DNA of 64,000 nt, taken from NCBI RefSeq assembly GCF_954871325.1, contig NC_088777.1, forward strand, positions 13,183,366 to 13,247,365, written 5' to 3'. The notes beneath the pieces are model-generated. The model made no database searches, was not told the DNA's origin, and worked only from the letters and a program-made list of their open reading frames with translations. Each line of letters starts with the position of its first letter. The stretch's first letter is position 1. Below, piece after piece: positions 1-13,195 of the stretch. Source of the DNA: Gordionus sp. m RMFG-2023 (Eukaryota; Nematomorpha; Gordioida; Chordodea; Parachordodidae). The position numbers and the translations under genes are program-made.

Positions 1-849
1 AAATATGGATATGAGATCCCATGAAAGACCTGACATCAGAAACCTTCAGCACAGAATTCAAGTTTCTTAATATTATTTAAAACATATATTTATTGGATCA
101 TCCATCTACACCCACGTTTAAATTAGTTTTCCATACCGAGATTTTTATACCAACTCATAATTAAATTAAAAAGTAAATTATATTATAAAAAAAATATTTT
201 TTAAAAAATGTGTGACTGCGCTGTGTGTGACAGACTTATTTGGATATCTAATAAATTAAACGTTTTACCAATCAACAAATTAAAATTTGGTACAAAAATC
301 TAATTTATTGTAAGATTTATATCTAATTTTTATTTATCGAAATTTAAAATTTCCAATTTTATTGACAAGAATTTATTATTTTTTAAAAAATATAATAAAA
401 TGAATAATGGATATTATAGGAAACGGTCCACGAAATGGATACGGCTTACGGACTCTTGGGAAGTGTTTTTAGAAGCGGTAATATAATAATCAATTATTCA
501 AACATGATAACCGAATGCCTTTACTAGATACCTACTGAACTGATTTATTTTAAAATCCGGTCTCATATCAGATTTTGTATTTTAAAGACTAATATAAGTG
601 GTAATTATTGCTTTCGTCTTCTTAGGATCCTTTTCTAGGCTTACCTGGGTAAGCTTTTTCCCTTCTAATCCCGCTTCTCCATTTTCCATGGTGAGGGGCA
701 CCGCCACTGGTTAAACCTAGCCGCTGCAATCAGCTTGTTTTTGATCGTCGTTTGGATTTTGTTCTTATACTTCTCACCAACATATCAATTCAATCGTCCT
801 TTGCATTTAACACCCAAACCATCTTAGTATGATGTCACGACATCACCTA
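1..849. other. Non-coding AT-rich DNA
   Basis: I see no gene here. A GC-richer patch near 620-740 may be the far 3' end of the LINE remnant that follows on the minus strand, but I could not align it to anything. Confidence 0.5.
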
Positions 850-2640
850 TTCCCTTAATACCAATCCTCTCATTTGCATGTTCATCTCTCTGTGAGATAT
901 CCCACATCTCTAACCATTCTAATCCGTTCTTTCTAACTTGCTCACGTCTTATTGCCATACATCATACAATTTCTCACAAAGCTTGCATTATCTTCCAGTC
1001 ATTTCTTATTTTTGTCACTATTGCCAAGTCAACGCCTCTATTGGCGTTAAGTTTATTACATGGTAAAACTTCTTAATTTTTTGCAAACTTGTTTCATTTT
1101 CGTTATAAAATTCATTATTATTAGTAATGTTGTTAAACGTATCTTTTTGAGCCGATTTTTGAAAACGGCTAACTCAATATTCCATCCATAAAAATATTAC
1201 GCAAGCCTAAAGATTTTGCTCATAGAAGGAACAAAGGTCTAGACATAATATTAACAAAATCTCGAGGCTTAGGCATAATTTTTCTGGCTATAATTGAGCT
1301 AGCCGTTTTAAAAATAGGCTCAAAATGAGCCGTTTAACAACACTAATTATTAGCATCATCTTGCACACTCTTTCACACACTTTTTACAAACAAATCTCAC
1401 GTTTGCATTTATACTTATTGTGAACCCATTTTCGACAGCAAATACGATGAAGTTTCTAGTTACACCTTTCTCATATACACCAGATGTCCACATCCTTGTC
1501 TCCCTCTGAACCTATCCCATCATACAACACCTTTGTCCTTCCTTTATTAAAGGCTTAAGATGGATTCCGGATATAGCCCTACCTTTACCTTAAACAATCC
1601 CCTTGTTCGAACCATCGTATATCACCATTATGGCAGTTATTAACCATTTGTCCACGTCTGATTTATTAAGTGCTCCCTTTGTGGCCTTTCGCGGCACAAT
1701 TGAACTGCATGTCATTCAATTCCATTTGGTCTCTAATTCTCTTCTCTAATGCTCGAAAACTTTCATTGCCTGTTACAAAAATTTATTGTTCTACATTGAT
1801 CCACAGTCTAGAGGATTACTCTTTCCTTTATATATTATCACTCTTTTCCACCAGTTTTTATTGATGGAGAAAAGGGAAGTGTTGGAATTTATTAATGTAA
1901 ATTTTGCTCATAACACATTTTTTTACTTCATATAGTAGCAGACTAATGGATTATAATATAAACTGTATAAGAATGATAAATGCTCGAGCAGAAAATATTT
2001 ACTTCTAATATCAATATCATGAGCATACACCTCTCATCTTGTTCACAACAATACAACCAATTTATATTCAATGAAAGAATGTCCATGAATGTTTGAATGT
2101 CTAATATTTGTATTGTTAAATTTATTGTATTTTCAAATTATATTTAAATGATCGTGAAAATAAAAAATTTGCAATAATTATTATTATGGCAATAAAATAT
2201 TTTTAAAAAAACATCCCTAAAAACGATTATATTTCACCCCATCCTCCAACTTCTTTGCAAGTTCTTGCTTTAGGTTTTCCAATCTTTATCTTCCCATATC
2301 ACTTTTTGCTATATTTTTTCCATTCTTTATAACATCTCTTTTCCTTATCAATTTTGGCTACGTCAAGATTTCACCACCCATCTTTTTATATCGTAATCGT
2401 CCTTTTTGTCTAACCACAGCATTGGGACAAATTATTTTCTTGAACTCTCTTTATATCTTTCTTAAAGAAAGTGTTACATACCACCATTCCTTGCGTCACC
2501 AAACTCTAAATTCTCTCACCTTCAGAATCAAAACTAAATCCTTTGTGGACTCGGTTTCCCCACAGAGTTTCAGGCCCTTTGAACATCAGGTGTTTCTTTT
2601 TCACGTATTGTAGGCCTACTGGACATCATTTTTTTTATCG
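850..2640 (-). mobile_element. Eroded non-LTR retrotransposon (LINE), RTE-like
   Basis: Read on the minus strand, 2600-2230 resembles the end of an APE-type LINE endonuclease: a GER-I block, then VVCNTFFKK and, near 2410, a remnant of the SQIDY region. Further down, 1790-1660 reads as the start of a reverse transcriptase (LEKRIRDQMELNDMQF), and 1640-1480 as the block with WL-AIM-IYDG followed by VKVG. Around 1000-860 the frame gives NCMMYGNKTW and ERIRMVRDVGYL, like the end of such proteins. These blocks are typical of RTE-class LINEs. Order and spacing fit one element lying 5' to 3' from high to low coordinates. Many stops and frame changes show an old, dead copy, and a MITE has inserted into it. 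The family is known from motifs only; subfamily and exact ends are not resolved. Confidence 0.6.
1125..1345. mobile_element. hAT-type MITE, TAGTGTTG family, copy 1
   Basis: A 221-bp element begins TAATGTTGTTAAACG and ends CGTTTAACAACACTA, with the inverted repeats continuing inward through AACGGCTA and TAGCCGTT. It is flanked by a perfect 8-bp duplication ATTATTAG (1117-1124 and 1346-1353), the target-site length of hAT transposons. Three related copies lie at 49069, 53375 and 61685. It has no coding capacity. It sits inside the LINE remnant. Confidence 0.85.
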
Positions 2641-3189
2641 TTGACAGAGAAGTTCCCCCTCAGGATATTTCGGGCTGTATCCCTCCCATATTTCGTTTTA
2701 CTGTTATTAGAAGGTTATGGAGCAAAGTTTTTGCTATCGGGATCCACTTGACATCAACCTCGTTTTATAACAAGCGGAGGAGATGAAGATTTTATTTTAT
2801 CACTGAAAACCTTTTAAACCTCCATTGGCCGTCTCGCCTTGAGGCAGAAGGTAGGATTTTAGGAGACAACTATTGCCATCTATATATAATAGTTTGTATA
2901 CTTAATGATTAAACGTTTTTATTATTATCTTTATAATAAGGTTCCCGCCAAACATTTTTCGCAAGTCAGGTGATGAGATACGCTGATTTGTACGCTGCCA
3001 CTCCCATCAATCTTCTTTACTACCCACTATACTACATGTTCAGGGCTCCTGATATGCTCGTTTATAAACATTTCTTTATATATATATTTTTTTTAGAAAT
3101 ATTTATTTCTCACTTTTTTTGTTCTCTTTCATTTTAAATCTAAATAATATATTTTATTCATTTTTCTCAACTCTTGTACATCGATTAAG
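2641..3189. other. Upstream region of the 3190-4845 gene
   Basis: No ORF is recognised. The region from 2640 to 2870 is moderately GC-rich and may carry more LINE 5' sequence. The 120 bp before the ATG at 3190 is T-rich, without a convincing TATA box among many A/T runs. Confidence 0.4.
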
Positions 3190-4845
3190 ATGCCCCACGA
3201 ACTAACTGTCGAACACCAGGAGAGTAAACTAGGACGCATATCACCAACAGCCATCAATGGCGACGTCAAAGGTAAGCAAGATACAATAAATGCAGGAATT
3301 AGGGTTGATATAAAAGAATAAAATAGAAATAAATTGAGGGGAAGAAAAGTAATAAAAATTCGATAGATGAAGGAAGAGAAGAAAGAAATAATTATTTATT
3401 AAAATTTAAGGTTAGTATATAGATATTCAATTAAGAAAAAAATATCGATTTTTTTAAAATATATATAATATCCCCTTTAAATTGTATTATATTTTTTATT
3501 ATATATTAACCCTACACCATATCCTTCTAACATCTTTCTAATCTTTAACTACCTTCTTAAGCTTTCAGAAAAAAATGGCTCCCGCTGCTGTTAGTTTTAG
3601 AAAAAAAGGTATTGTTCCAAAATGGGAATTAAACAAGTGGCTTGGTATCTCAGAGATATACATATGTTTGGGCATAAAAGGTCACTGGTTCAATTCCTAG
3701 TTTTGAACATTTTTTTCTATAACCACAATAGAAAGGGAAAATAGTTTAATAAAAATTTTATTTTTACAATTTGGCGTGCGAAAATTTATATATTTTTTTC
3801 CAAAAAATTAGATAAAAATAAATTTAAATAATTCTTCTTGAAGCCCTAATTTATGTCAATGTCATTCATCATTAAACTGCAAATTTTATGGGGATTCTGA
3901 AATATATCTATATTTTTTAATAAATCAAGTTTTTATAAATAAAATATTTTTCAAATATATATAAAAAAATGTCTCAATATCTCCCACTTAGCAAATTGAT
4001 TAACTTTCTCTCATCTCTCCGCCAACTCTTCTGAGTGATATATACCTTTAAACGCTTGAATGTATTCATGAGTTCAAAAATTTTATAACTAATTTATCGC
4101 TAATGTAAAAATAGAAAAGTTTTTCTCGCGAGAAAGCATAATTTTACCTAAAAATTCTTTCCTTTATTAATAATCCATGAATATACTACAAATTAAAGGT
4201 TTTGGTAATCTGTTTACACCACCTCCGCGTATCAGTAGCACTGTCGATGCTTCGCCACCCACCCGGAGAGCCATGTCCCTCCAGCCCCTACCCTTGGCGC
4301 CACCCTCGTCCAAATTCCATGGGTTCCATGATGAAGATATTAGCGAAGAAGAAGATGTGGGTAGTTTGAGCAGCGCCCATAGCTCCAATAGTTCCTCTAG
4401 TAGAAGGAGTTCTTGCGACATTTGCTTAGACAGAAAGCGGGCGTTTACATATAAAGTTTATTTTTATATATTTATTATATCTCTAGAGTAATTCATTTCT
4501 TTTTTGTTGTAATTCTTTTCTGATTTATTTTTCCATTTTCTACTCCTAAATTTTTTTTAGGTTGCCGAGTTGGCTAAAACAAATCCTGTTGCAGCGCAAG
4601 AATTACTTGCATCAGATCAACTAAGATATACTCGTCAAAAATGTCTCGTCGATCAACCTAATGCCATCCATCACCATTTCATAAATGTGAGCGGTACCAA
4701 TCAAGATAATTCTAAGCCCGGGGATCTATCTAGTAAATCAGGCGCAGGGACCGAAACTGGGAATATAGAGATAGAGGGAGGTGATATTCCGGATGCCGAA
4801 AAGGGCATAGGAATTAGGAGAGGGTCCGCCATTTATAATGATTAA
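3190..4845 (+). CDS. Three-exon protein of unknown function, Ser-rich, 207 aa
   Basis: I do not recognise this gene. Proposed exons are 3190-3271, 4199-4455 and 4561-4845; together they give 207 codons plus stop. The first starts ATG CCC CAC GAA and ends at a strong donor (GTAAGC). Phases agree: exon 1 ends in phase 1 and exon 2 starts with GT to complete a Gly codon; exon 2 ends in phase 0 at GTTTAT and exon 3 starts GTTGCC after a T-rich AG acceptor. The protein has a Pro-rich stretch (FTPPPR, PLPLAPPSS), an acidic patch (DEDISEEED), a serine run, RRSS (a possible basophilic kinase site), then a helical-looking segment around AELAKTNPVAAQELL and a Gly-rich tail ending AIYND. No signal peptide or membrane segment is seen. 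GC content of exons 2 and 3 is well above the surroundings, which supports coding. A start inside exon 2 (ATG 4177) is the alternative. Confidence 0.65.
3635..3705 (+). repeat. tRNA-like sequence, probable SINE head
   Basis: In intron 1 of the preceding gene, a 70-bp stretch has a good pol III B-box (GGTTCAATTCC, near 3688) preceded at tRNA-like spacing by TGGCTTGGTATCTCAG, which resembles an A-box. The T-stem does not pair well, so this is not a working tRNA. It looks like a tRNA-derived SINE head or tRNA pseudogene. No second copy was found in the window. Confidence 0.4.
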
Positions 4846-7480
4846 AGAAATTGTTTTTAAATTTTCGCTCATTGATATAAATAATATTTAGTGAATTTTT
4901 TTAAAAAAATTATATTTTCTAATATCATGATCTTGGCGAAGGGTTTTTAATTATGGAAATTTTAATTATTCAGAGGAGAAATGGTTTCAGATGTTTTCAC
5001 AAAATTGTGGATAATACTATTGCAGTTTATACTGATAAATCTAAAAACAAACGCTTATATATCATACTGAAAAATTTTTTAAAAATTTTATTGTCGTTTT
5101 TAGAGATTATATTGGAAATTTTTTTCAAAAAAATGCATGAAATATGAATAGCACTAAATACATTTAATAACGATAAAATTATTATTTCATTTATTGGCTC
5201 CAACTGTTTAAAAAGAAATTTATTTAAGAATAATTTAACTCTGGGAATTTAGATGGCGCTATTAACCCAAAAATAAAAATTCTTTTATTTTTTTAGATGA
5301 AATTTTTATAACTTATGTAGTATGAGTCTCTTTAGATTATTTTATTTTTTATAATATTGTGGAATATAAAATAGCACAATTATTCTGAAAATATTTTTTT
5401 TTTAAAAAAGAATACATTTAATATATTTTAAGTAGTGTTTGGTATTATATTAATATATATATTTTAAAGTATTGTATAATTATTTTTTTAAATTGGTAAC
5501 ATTTTTTATTTCTCACCATGCTTATAACTGTCTATTGAAAAATTTAAACATTTCAAATAAATAATTTTTTAGCATTTAATTTTTATTTAGGTACAACTTT
5601 AGAAAATTTGTATATACTAGGATCCCTTAACATTTATAATTTATTATTAAAATAATGAAGATAATTCAAAACAGTGGTTTTCTAAATGATTGCTATTCCC
5701 TTCATCTTCATTATTGAAGATTTTTAATAATGATTGTATTATTATTTTCGTTTATATAAGTTCGAATACTATATTGTAATATTTTATTGTGTTTATAATC
5801 AATTTATATTTAACGCGAAATTAATAATCCATATTAAATTTTAGAATTTTTTCCAATTATATTTTTTTTCAATCTTATTTCTAAAATCACATATTTCATT
5901 ATAAGCATCTCAATGTCTAGCGAATTTGGTTGTTAAATCTAATTAATTGTTTCAAACTCAAAGATTATAAACTCAATTTTAAAAAAGGTTCTTCATAATA
6001 CTTAGATATACTCAAGTTACATGTAATTAATAAAAATTTGATATCTAAACAATATTGTTTTTCATTTCATGCATATATATTTTTTAACATGAACACCGAG
6101 CTCATTAAGAAAATTTAAATTAACCCATCATTACTCACGTGATGATATTAATTTTTTTATCCATCATAGATCAAACTTTAATATTTATAAAACATCTTTT
6201 TATTTTAATTTTTAATGCTTATATAAAATATATTGATGTTTATTGAAACTTATGCCAAAATTTTCTAAAAAAAGTTAAAATTTTTTAACTATTAATATTT
6301 AGTACAAAAAATATTATTTAATATTATAACCTAGACGTTTCATAAAGGTTTATTTAAAATAAAATGGTAATTAAAAATAAAATTGCCACTCTTGTGGGAT
6401 CTGACAGACCTAAATCCTTTACATAAATAATTTATATTTTAAAAACTACTAAACAAACATTAATAAAATTTTGGACATATATTCTAATATAAAATGAATA
6501 ACCCAATTGAAGATTTGAGTTCATAATAAATAAGCATTTTTAAGTAATATAAATTTTAACACACCGGAAATCTTATAGACCCCACAAGAGTACAGTAGGG
6601 TTGAATTTCAAATAGTAGTTAGTAAAATATGGGTATATTTTTGATTTTATACTTGTAAATGTGTATTTGGTGTCGTGATTTAAAGAAACTAAATAAAAGG
6701 GTTAGGCAACTCAACTAATTACTACCTTTTATGAGCCATAATAAAAATTAAAAAGTATGATAATCTAAAATTAGAGATTAAAAATCATATATGAAATATA
6801 TAAAATTAAAAATAAGAGTAAAGATAAATTGTGGAGAGGAAGTGAGGAAAAAAGATAAATTTAAATGGAATATGCTTTGGAAATGAAATTTCGGATATAT
6901 GTAATGAATTAATTTAAATAAAAAGATATTAATAGAATTAAATTAGAGGAATGAAATTTATAAAATAATTGATTTTTTTTGGAATTAGAAATTTATATGA
7001 ATTAATGATGGAAAATGAAAAGAATTAATATTGATTAAGATGAAAGAACTTATAAAAATAATATGTTAAAATGAAAATATTCTCAAACATGAGAAGCATA
7101 ATAAGAGGGTTGAGCTGAAGCACATAGCAAGAATGACTAAAGTTAAGAGGAAGTCATGGGTTAAATTAAAATTTTGAATATATAAATGAGTATATATGGT
7201 AATATTTTATATATGTTAATAGTTTATAAAGTTAAAAGAATTAAATTTTAAATACATAAATTTATTATAAGTAAAGTTAATTTTGAAATGTAAAGAAAAG
7301 TTGGTCCCATTTAAAAAGAGAGAAGAGGGATGAAATTGTGTTTGTTTTAAAAAAAAAATTTTATAAAAGTTTACAATAGTTAAATATTGTACAAATAAAA
7401 GATAAGATAGAAAGTAAGTATTTAATGGCTTCAATTGTCTTAATTGAGCAAACTTAAATAAGTAATAAAAAGTAAAACAT
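4846..7480. other. Gene-free AT-rich DNA
   Basis: About 2.6 kb with no supportable gene. Short reading frames (such as the one at 4953) have no matching features and are A/T-driven. The only structure seen is the inverted repeat at 6385-6597. Confidence 0.5.
6385..6597. repeat. Inverted repeat, possible MITE
   Basis: ACTCTTGTGGGATCTGACAGA at 6390 is matched in reverse by TAGACCCCACAAGAGT ending near 6592. The 11-bp outer arm is perfect and the pairing continues with mismatches. No clear target duplication was found at the ends, so the element class is open. Confidence 0.4.
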
Positions 7481-7485
7481 GTGTT

Positions 7486-7890
7486 TATATTAGAGGTTGG
7501 TGATATATAAATGGAGGAACCATTATATATTAAGGTGATATAGGTTTACCTTTAAAAGTTTTTATAAATAGAGGAAGCATATATTGTGATAAAAGTGTAC
7601 TTTTGAAAAAATTTTTGGAAACGATTGGATATGGTGAGGGTAATAATTTCTGTATTAAATGTTTTGATTTTAACTTTTAAACCTAGTGTCTTATGTTAAT
7701 AAGTTTTAGAGTTTATTTTTTTTAAGGTTATTTTAGAGGTTAGTGATATATAAATGGAGGAACTTTTAATATATTACTGAGATAAAAGTGTACTTTTGGA
7801 AAAAAAATGGGGACCATTGGATATTGGGGGGGGGGGGGGTAATAGTTTTTGTATTATATGTTTTGATTTTAACTTTTAAACCATTAAGTT
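7486..7890. repeat. Tandem duplication of about 245 bp
   Basis: The stretch beginning TTAGAGGTTGGTGATATATAA near 7490 recurs near 7735 with few changes. Both copies go on through AAAGTGTACTTTTG, a CATTGGATAT-type motif, and TTTTGATTTTAACTTTTAAACC. The second copy carries a 14-G run near 7827. No coding signal is seen. Confidence 0.6.
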
Positions 7891-10079
7891 TTATTTTGAG
7901 TCTTATGATTCATTGAATGGCGTATAGGTATCCATCACCGGAAATAAAGACATCGCGTAATGAAGGACTTTTTTTGAAATATAATGTGAAGAAAAAAAGG
8001 AATATTAGCATATGAAATGTTTGAATAATGTTGTATATAAAAAAAAGGAGTGATAAATAAAATAAAAATTATGTGATGAAATAAAAGTACACAAATCCAA
8101 AATTTGAAAGTTAGAATTAAAAATAAGTAAAGTTAGATATTAAACATGTGCTAAAGATGGATTGAAAGTCAAGAATGGGTCATAAATAGTTCAAGTTTTT
8201 AAAGAGAAGAATAATATTAAAAGTCTATATATATACTAAGGGTAAAATAACAATTTTGAATTTATATGTATAAATATGAATTTATATATGTAAAGGATAA
8301 TGATGAAGGGAGCCATTAGGTAATATTAGAATATTTTTTTATTTTTAAATTTTGAAGTTTATATAAATAAAGCAATTTGATTCATGTGAATATTGGGATC
8401 AGAAATTTTGTGTTTAATATCTGAAATTTAGAATTATGATTGTTAGGGAAGAAGTGTGTCTGGGATAATGTTAAAAGGAAAGAATAAAGAATACATTTTG
8501 AATATAATTTTTTAAAAAATATTTAACTGACTTACTTTTTGAAATATTCTATCCAATCAACTACAATGATATTTTCCAATCAACTACTATGATGCTGGAT
8601 TAGTGATACCAAGCCTAAGATAGAAAGATCATGACTATGGATCAACCAAGCTATGACACAAATACTGACAATCAACAATACAATATAATCAACAACACAA
8701 TGACAATTATATATGGTCAAGAAAAAAAATATAAAACTTCCTGGAACAGGAAAAAATTTTAAGAAAATAAATAATAATAATTTTTATCCAAATTTATGTA
8801 GACATTTACTTAGATTATATTTATAAAGTAAATTGTATTCTTTACCATAGTTTGATTTCTCAAGAAAGGGGGCGTGTTGTATCTGTCGATTTATAATTGA
8901 CATTAAGGAAGTTTTTCAATATATTTTTCGAGTTATAAATTTTTCTTTGTTTTTAATCTTCTTTGTTTTTAAAACAGGCTGTATATTTGGATATATTATA
9001 ATCATGGAATGTAATATTAATATTTATTAAAATTTATATGAAATAAAATGATGAAATGTAAAAAAAAATTTTAAGTAACTAGCTGCTAAGGGTCAGTGTT
9101 AACTTTTTTTAGTCACAATAATATAAATTGGAAAGCATTTACAAAATATTCAATTTAAACTTAATGTCTAGAACACATCCTTATTAATACCATTAAAATT
9201 TTAAAATTAAATATTTTTTAATCATTATACACTATATTTGAAATAGGAATTAATCAAATAATCAAATATGACATTTATTATTTTTAATTTATCAATGCTA
9301 GAATTTTTAAAAAGATAAGATTATATATTTTTAAGCTATAAAAATATCAATTTTGTTAATTAAATCATAATTAATATGATAAAGGTGCAATAAATGCAAT
9401 ATTCTTCTTTACTTAGTTTTTTTTTAAATTGCTATACCTCCTGATATGGCTGGGAAAAGTGATATTCAAATGATACTATTTATTTTTTTTAAATTTAATT
9501 ACATTTTTTTATATAGATAAAAATATACATAACAAAAACAAAATTGGTATTGTTTTTCCGCATCCAAAACGATACTTTTTTTAAGTAGCGCTCTAATTTG
9601 CTATTATATTTAAAAATTTTATTTAAAAAAATGCGTAATATATTTTTATAAAAATCTGTGTTTCAAACATAAACAAAATATATCAAATTGTTCAGAATAG
9701 TCACTTGACTTGTATAGAATAATAAAAAAACGTTTTATTTATTACTACATTTAGCAAAGTCATTTCAATATATTAATCAAGTCTTTTGAACTAAATATAA
9801 GTTTTATTTGATTAAATAACCGCTCAACATGAACACTTGAGAGTTGTGGTGCTGATATGCTTAATTTAATAAATATAATTCTAAAATGGGCAAAATCGTC
9901 GGATATGTCTATGATATCATCTTTGAAGAAAAAAAACCTGGAGGATTTTTTTTAAAGAATTTGAATCTTTATTATATATGGTGACAACAAATCAATTTTT
10001 CTTGCGAATCATATATTTTAATCTTTCGATACATCTATTTAGCTGATTGATTGACTCAGGAAGATTAATGTATGGCCAA
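7891..10079. other. Gene-free AT-rich DNA
   Basis: No gene is supported. A short direct repeat (CCAATCAACTAC, near 8552 and 8577) and scattered A/T runs are all that stands out. Confidence 0.5.
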
Positions 10080-10480
10080 TTTAACCTAAAATTTGAGTGA
10101 ATAGTAGCAGCAAGTATCTTATCATAAAGATGAGAATCTGATAAATATAAAATAAGTGATTATAAATATATTTGTATAGGTTTTTGAGGGCGGGGAGAGG
10201 GTTGCCTCCAGTGAATATTCTGTCATGCATACGCTGATTCATGATCCCGAAAATAAAAATTTCAATGTGTGTGCGGCACATCAATTGGATATGGTTATTT
10301 GGATTTTAAAATTCAGCAGCTTTCGTATTAGTTACATTATCCGTAACTAAAGATTATACTTTTGTAGAATTTAACTCTTCAATTATATTTTCAAATTGCT
10401 AGGATATGTAATTTGCCGTATGGCAATTTTGTTGTAACTTGCAAAATACAGGAATCGGTGTCATTACCATAAAATTTATA
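10080..10480 (-). pseudogene. hAT transposase remnant
   Basis: Minus-strand reading from about 10410 gives IEELNSTKV, then SLVTDNVTNTKAAE, then (in a shifted frame) CAAHTLKF near 10265. This is the order seen in hAT transposases: the second catalytic Asp in a TDN-type motif followed 25-40 residues later by the CAAHTL motif. Stops and a frame change within 150 bp show it is dead. No terminal repeats were identified, so the extent of the element is unknown. Confidence 0.55.
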
Positions 10481-10581
10481 ATGCATTCATTTCGGATATC
10501 TCTATACTTTTGAGACAATAGATAATAATAATTTATAAATATATATAAAAATAACCAAAGTTGTTAAAGTACCTCTTGCAG

Positions 10582-12845
10582 TTTGCGAACATATAAATTA
10601 AAAAATAGATTGCATGAAATGTCAATCAATTTGAATATATTTATTTTTAGTGTATTTTTTATATTTATAAACATAGAAATTTTTTCTATGAAATTTGATG
10701 TTTTTGTAATGGTAAGCGGAAAATAATTCCCCGGAAAAAAATTCTCCAGGAAAATAATTCCCCGAAAAAAAATCCTCTGGAAAATAATTCCCCAGAAAAA
10801 AAATCTCAGGAAAAAATATCCCCTGGAAGATAATTCCCCGGAAAATAATTCCCCGGAAAAAAAATCCTTGGAAAATAATTACCCGGAAAAATATTCCCCT
10901 GGAAAAAAATTTCTCGGAAAAAAATTCCCATAGAAAATAATTCCCCGGAAAATATTTCCCCGGAAATAAATATAAAAAATGGGGGAAAATTAATCTTCGT
11001 GAAAAAAAAATTCCCCTAATAATTTTTTTTTTAATTATCAAAAAATAATCCCGCCGCTAAAAAACGAAAATATTTCTAAAAAATTATATTAGTATTTTCT
11101 GAACGTTGAGAGTATTTCTTTTTTAATTCCAAAAGGGCAATCTTTAAATGAGAATTCATAAATTGGTTGGTAGCTTTTATAGAATAATCGATTTCAGCAT
11201 ATTATAGGCCACAAAAAACCTAAGATATGTGAACTAATCAAAAAAATGAGGATGGAAATAGCCGTCGACATGGGCAAAATCGGCCAATGGAGTATTGGGA
11301 CATACACTCCCAAAAAAAATCGTAGTTATTCAACGAAACAAAATATTTTAAAAATGTATTGATTTTTTAGAAGAGAGAAGGGACTTGCCTAATTTTCTCT
11401 CATCAATTGGAGAACATATACGTTCTAGAATTGTTTCATTTGAATAATATAATTTATTATTCCATATATCATTTAATAAAATTATAATTATTTCTTTTCT
11501 GTAAATTTAAAAAAAAATTTATAAGCAAAATAATCATTGTTAGATCTGAAAAATATAATAGTCACTACTAATATATTACCTCTTGATGTATTTTGATTAA
11601 AATATTCAGCATTTTTCATTTCTTTTGGCAGTATTTAATTAAAATTGGGCAGTAAAAAATATAATTTTGCAAGTTTTATATTGATTTTGTATTCAGTCAG
11701 TTAAATTCTTAAAGTAGGTAAATACTTCAGTAAAATAATTTTTATCAAATAGAGAGGATCAGCCTATTTCGCCACAGAATTTATAATTATATTATTTAAT
11801 AGCGCTTATCCTTATAAAAACAAAAAAGGGCGCTATTTAAGAGTTAGTAAATTGTGAAAAGCCTCTTATCTATCTCCAATTGATATTTAAATTTTTAATA
11901 TATTTATAAAAAAAATGATTAAAATTTGTGTAAAAATAATTTTTTTTTAAAAGTAAAAATTTGATTTTCAATAAATATCTAAAAGTTGATGAAAATGTGT
12001 AAAGGTGAACTAGATTTATTTAACTTTCGTTTTATTATTTAAAACCTCAAATCCTCGAAGGAATTTGACTTTAAAAAACATTTCTATTTAATTAAATAGT
12101 GCAGAGCAGATCCGGGTCAAAAAATGATATGAATTTATGCCGGGCCAAAATAAAAAATCAGAGCTGGCCATTATCATTACTTAACTTATAATAATATTTT
12201 AATATTATAGAGACTAGGTAATTTTTGAATTTATAAATCCGGGCCAAAATAAAAAATCTGAGCTGGCCATAATATTTTGCATAATATCAGAGAGACTAGG
12301 TAACCAATTCGTTTATTTTATAAATAATGCTTTGTTTAATTTTCACTAAACCTGGGTTCGGGAAAGTCCATAACATTATACATTATATTTATTAGTATTA
12401 ATTAATAATTTAAGTTTTTGTTAGGTTTAATATTAATCACAAGTACTATTTTATTTTGAAAATTTTTATTTGGAAAAATTTTACAAGAATTTTTGACGAT
12501 TTTCTCAAAAAATATTTTAGAGATTTTTTTTCCGGAGATATTTTTTCCTATATTATTAATTTTATAAAAATAATTTAATATTTTATAGGATTTTAAAAAT
12601 GGGGAATTTTTTTCCGGGAAATTATTTTCTATGAGAATTTTTTTCCAAGGGAATGTTTTTCTGGGGGTTTTTTTCCGGAGAATTATTTACCTGGGAATTT
12701 TTTTCCGGGAAATTTTTTTCCAGGGGATTTATTTTCCGAGGATTTTTTTCCGGGATTTTTTTTCCGGGGAATTATTTTCCTAGATTCTTTTGTAATGTGG
12801 ATTATTTTCTCCAAATTATTATTGGAAATAAAGGCTTGTAATAGT
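10582..12845. repeat. Older repeat, interrupted by a 2.1-kb insertion
   Basis: The sequence from TTTGCGAACATATAAATTA (10582) to 10711, followed by 12788-12845 (ending AAAGGCTTGTAATAGT), matches a continuous copy at 14120-14302. The two halves are separated by the element at 10712-12787, so this copy is the host of a nested insertion. Confidence 0.7.
10712..12787. mobile_element. Non-autonomous element with minisatellite terminal repeats, Mutator-like
   Basis: This 2076-bp insertion is bounded by a direct 10-bp duplication TTTTGTAATG (10702-10711 and 12788-12797), where the uninterrupted copy at 14120 has only one such site. The ends are inverted: one begins GTAAGCGGAAAATAATTCC, and the other ends GGAATTATTTTCCTAGATTC. 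Both arms are arrays of a 15-20 bp unit with alternating GGAAAATAATTCCCC words (about 10712-10975 and, reversed, 12596-12787). The interior contains no transposase that I can see. It does hold a duplicated segment with CCGGGCCAAAATAAAAAATC (12140 and 12238). A 9-11 bp duplication is typical of Mutator-like elements, but the family assignment is inference. Reading frames across the arrays only translate the repeat. Confidence 0.65.
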
Positions 12846-13079
12846 GTTGCCACGGTCCGAAGTGGGCGGAATTCACCTAAATAAACAGGTAAATAAACTA
12901 TATTTATATATATATTAATTTTTAGTTAAAAATTAAATAAAAATTATGTAACGCAATGTACATTTAAAAAGAAGATTGAGAAATATTTTTTAATTTAAGG
13001 CTCAGGATAGGTCAGGATTTGTTTAATAAATAATATTTGAATTGTTAGAATAAGGATTTTTGTAAGATAATTTTTATAG

Positions 13080-13195
13080 GGACTAATAATATCGTAGATT
13101 TTATTATTCGTACGAATTCAAATAGTAAATTATTCGATTCGTTTAATAATGCACTATTCGATTCGAATTCGTTTTTGAATAGGCCTAGGAGTACA
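13080..13195. repeat. Single end of a hAT-like element
   Basis: The words ATTCGATTCG and GAATTCGTTTTTGAATAGGCC form the kind of TTCGAAT-rich terminal sequence seen at hAT element ends. No partner end was found nearby, so it is probably a fragment. A looser match lies at 38465-38570. Confidence 0.35.

Noticed and set aside
3635-3705. Functional tRNA gene
   Set aside because: The B-box is good, but the T-stem and acceptor stem do not pair.
4167-4421. 84-residue frame on the minus strand
   Set aside because: It is antisense to exon 2 of the 3190-4845 gene; the plus frame has agreeing splice phases and this one has none.
10622-11041. 139-residue minus-strand frame full of Phe and Gly
   Set aside because: It is a translation of the minisatellite arm of the 10712 element; the mirrored frame at 12653-12841 has the same origin.
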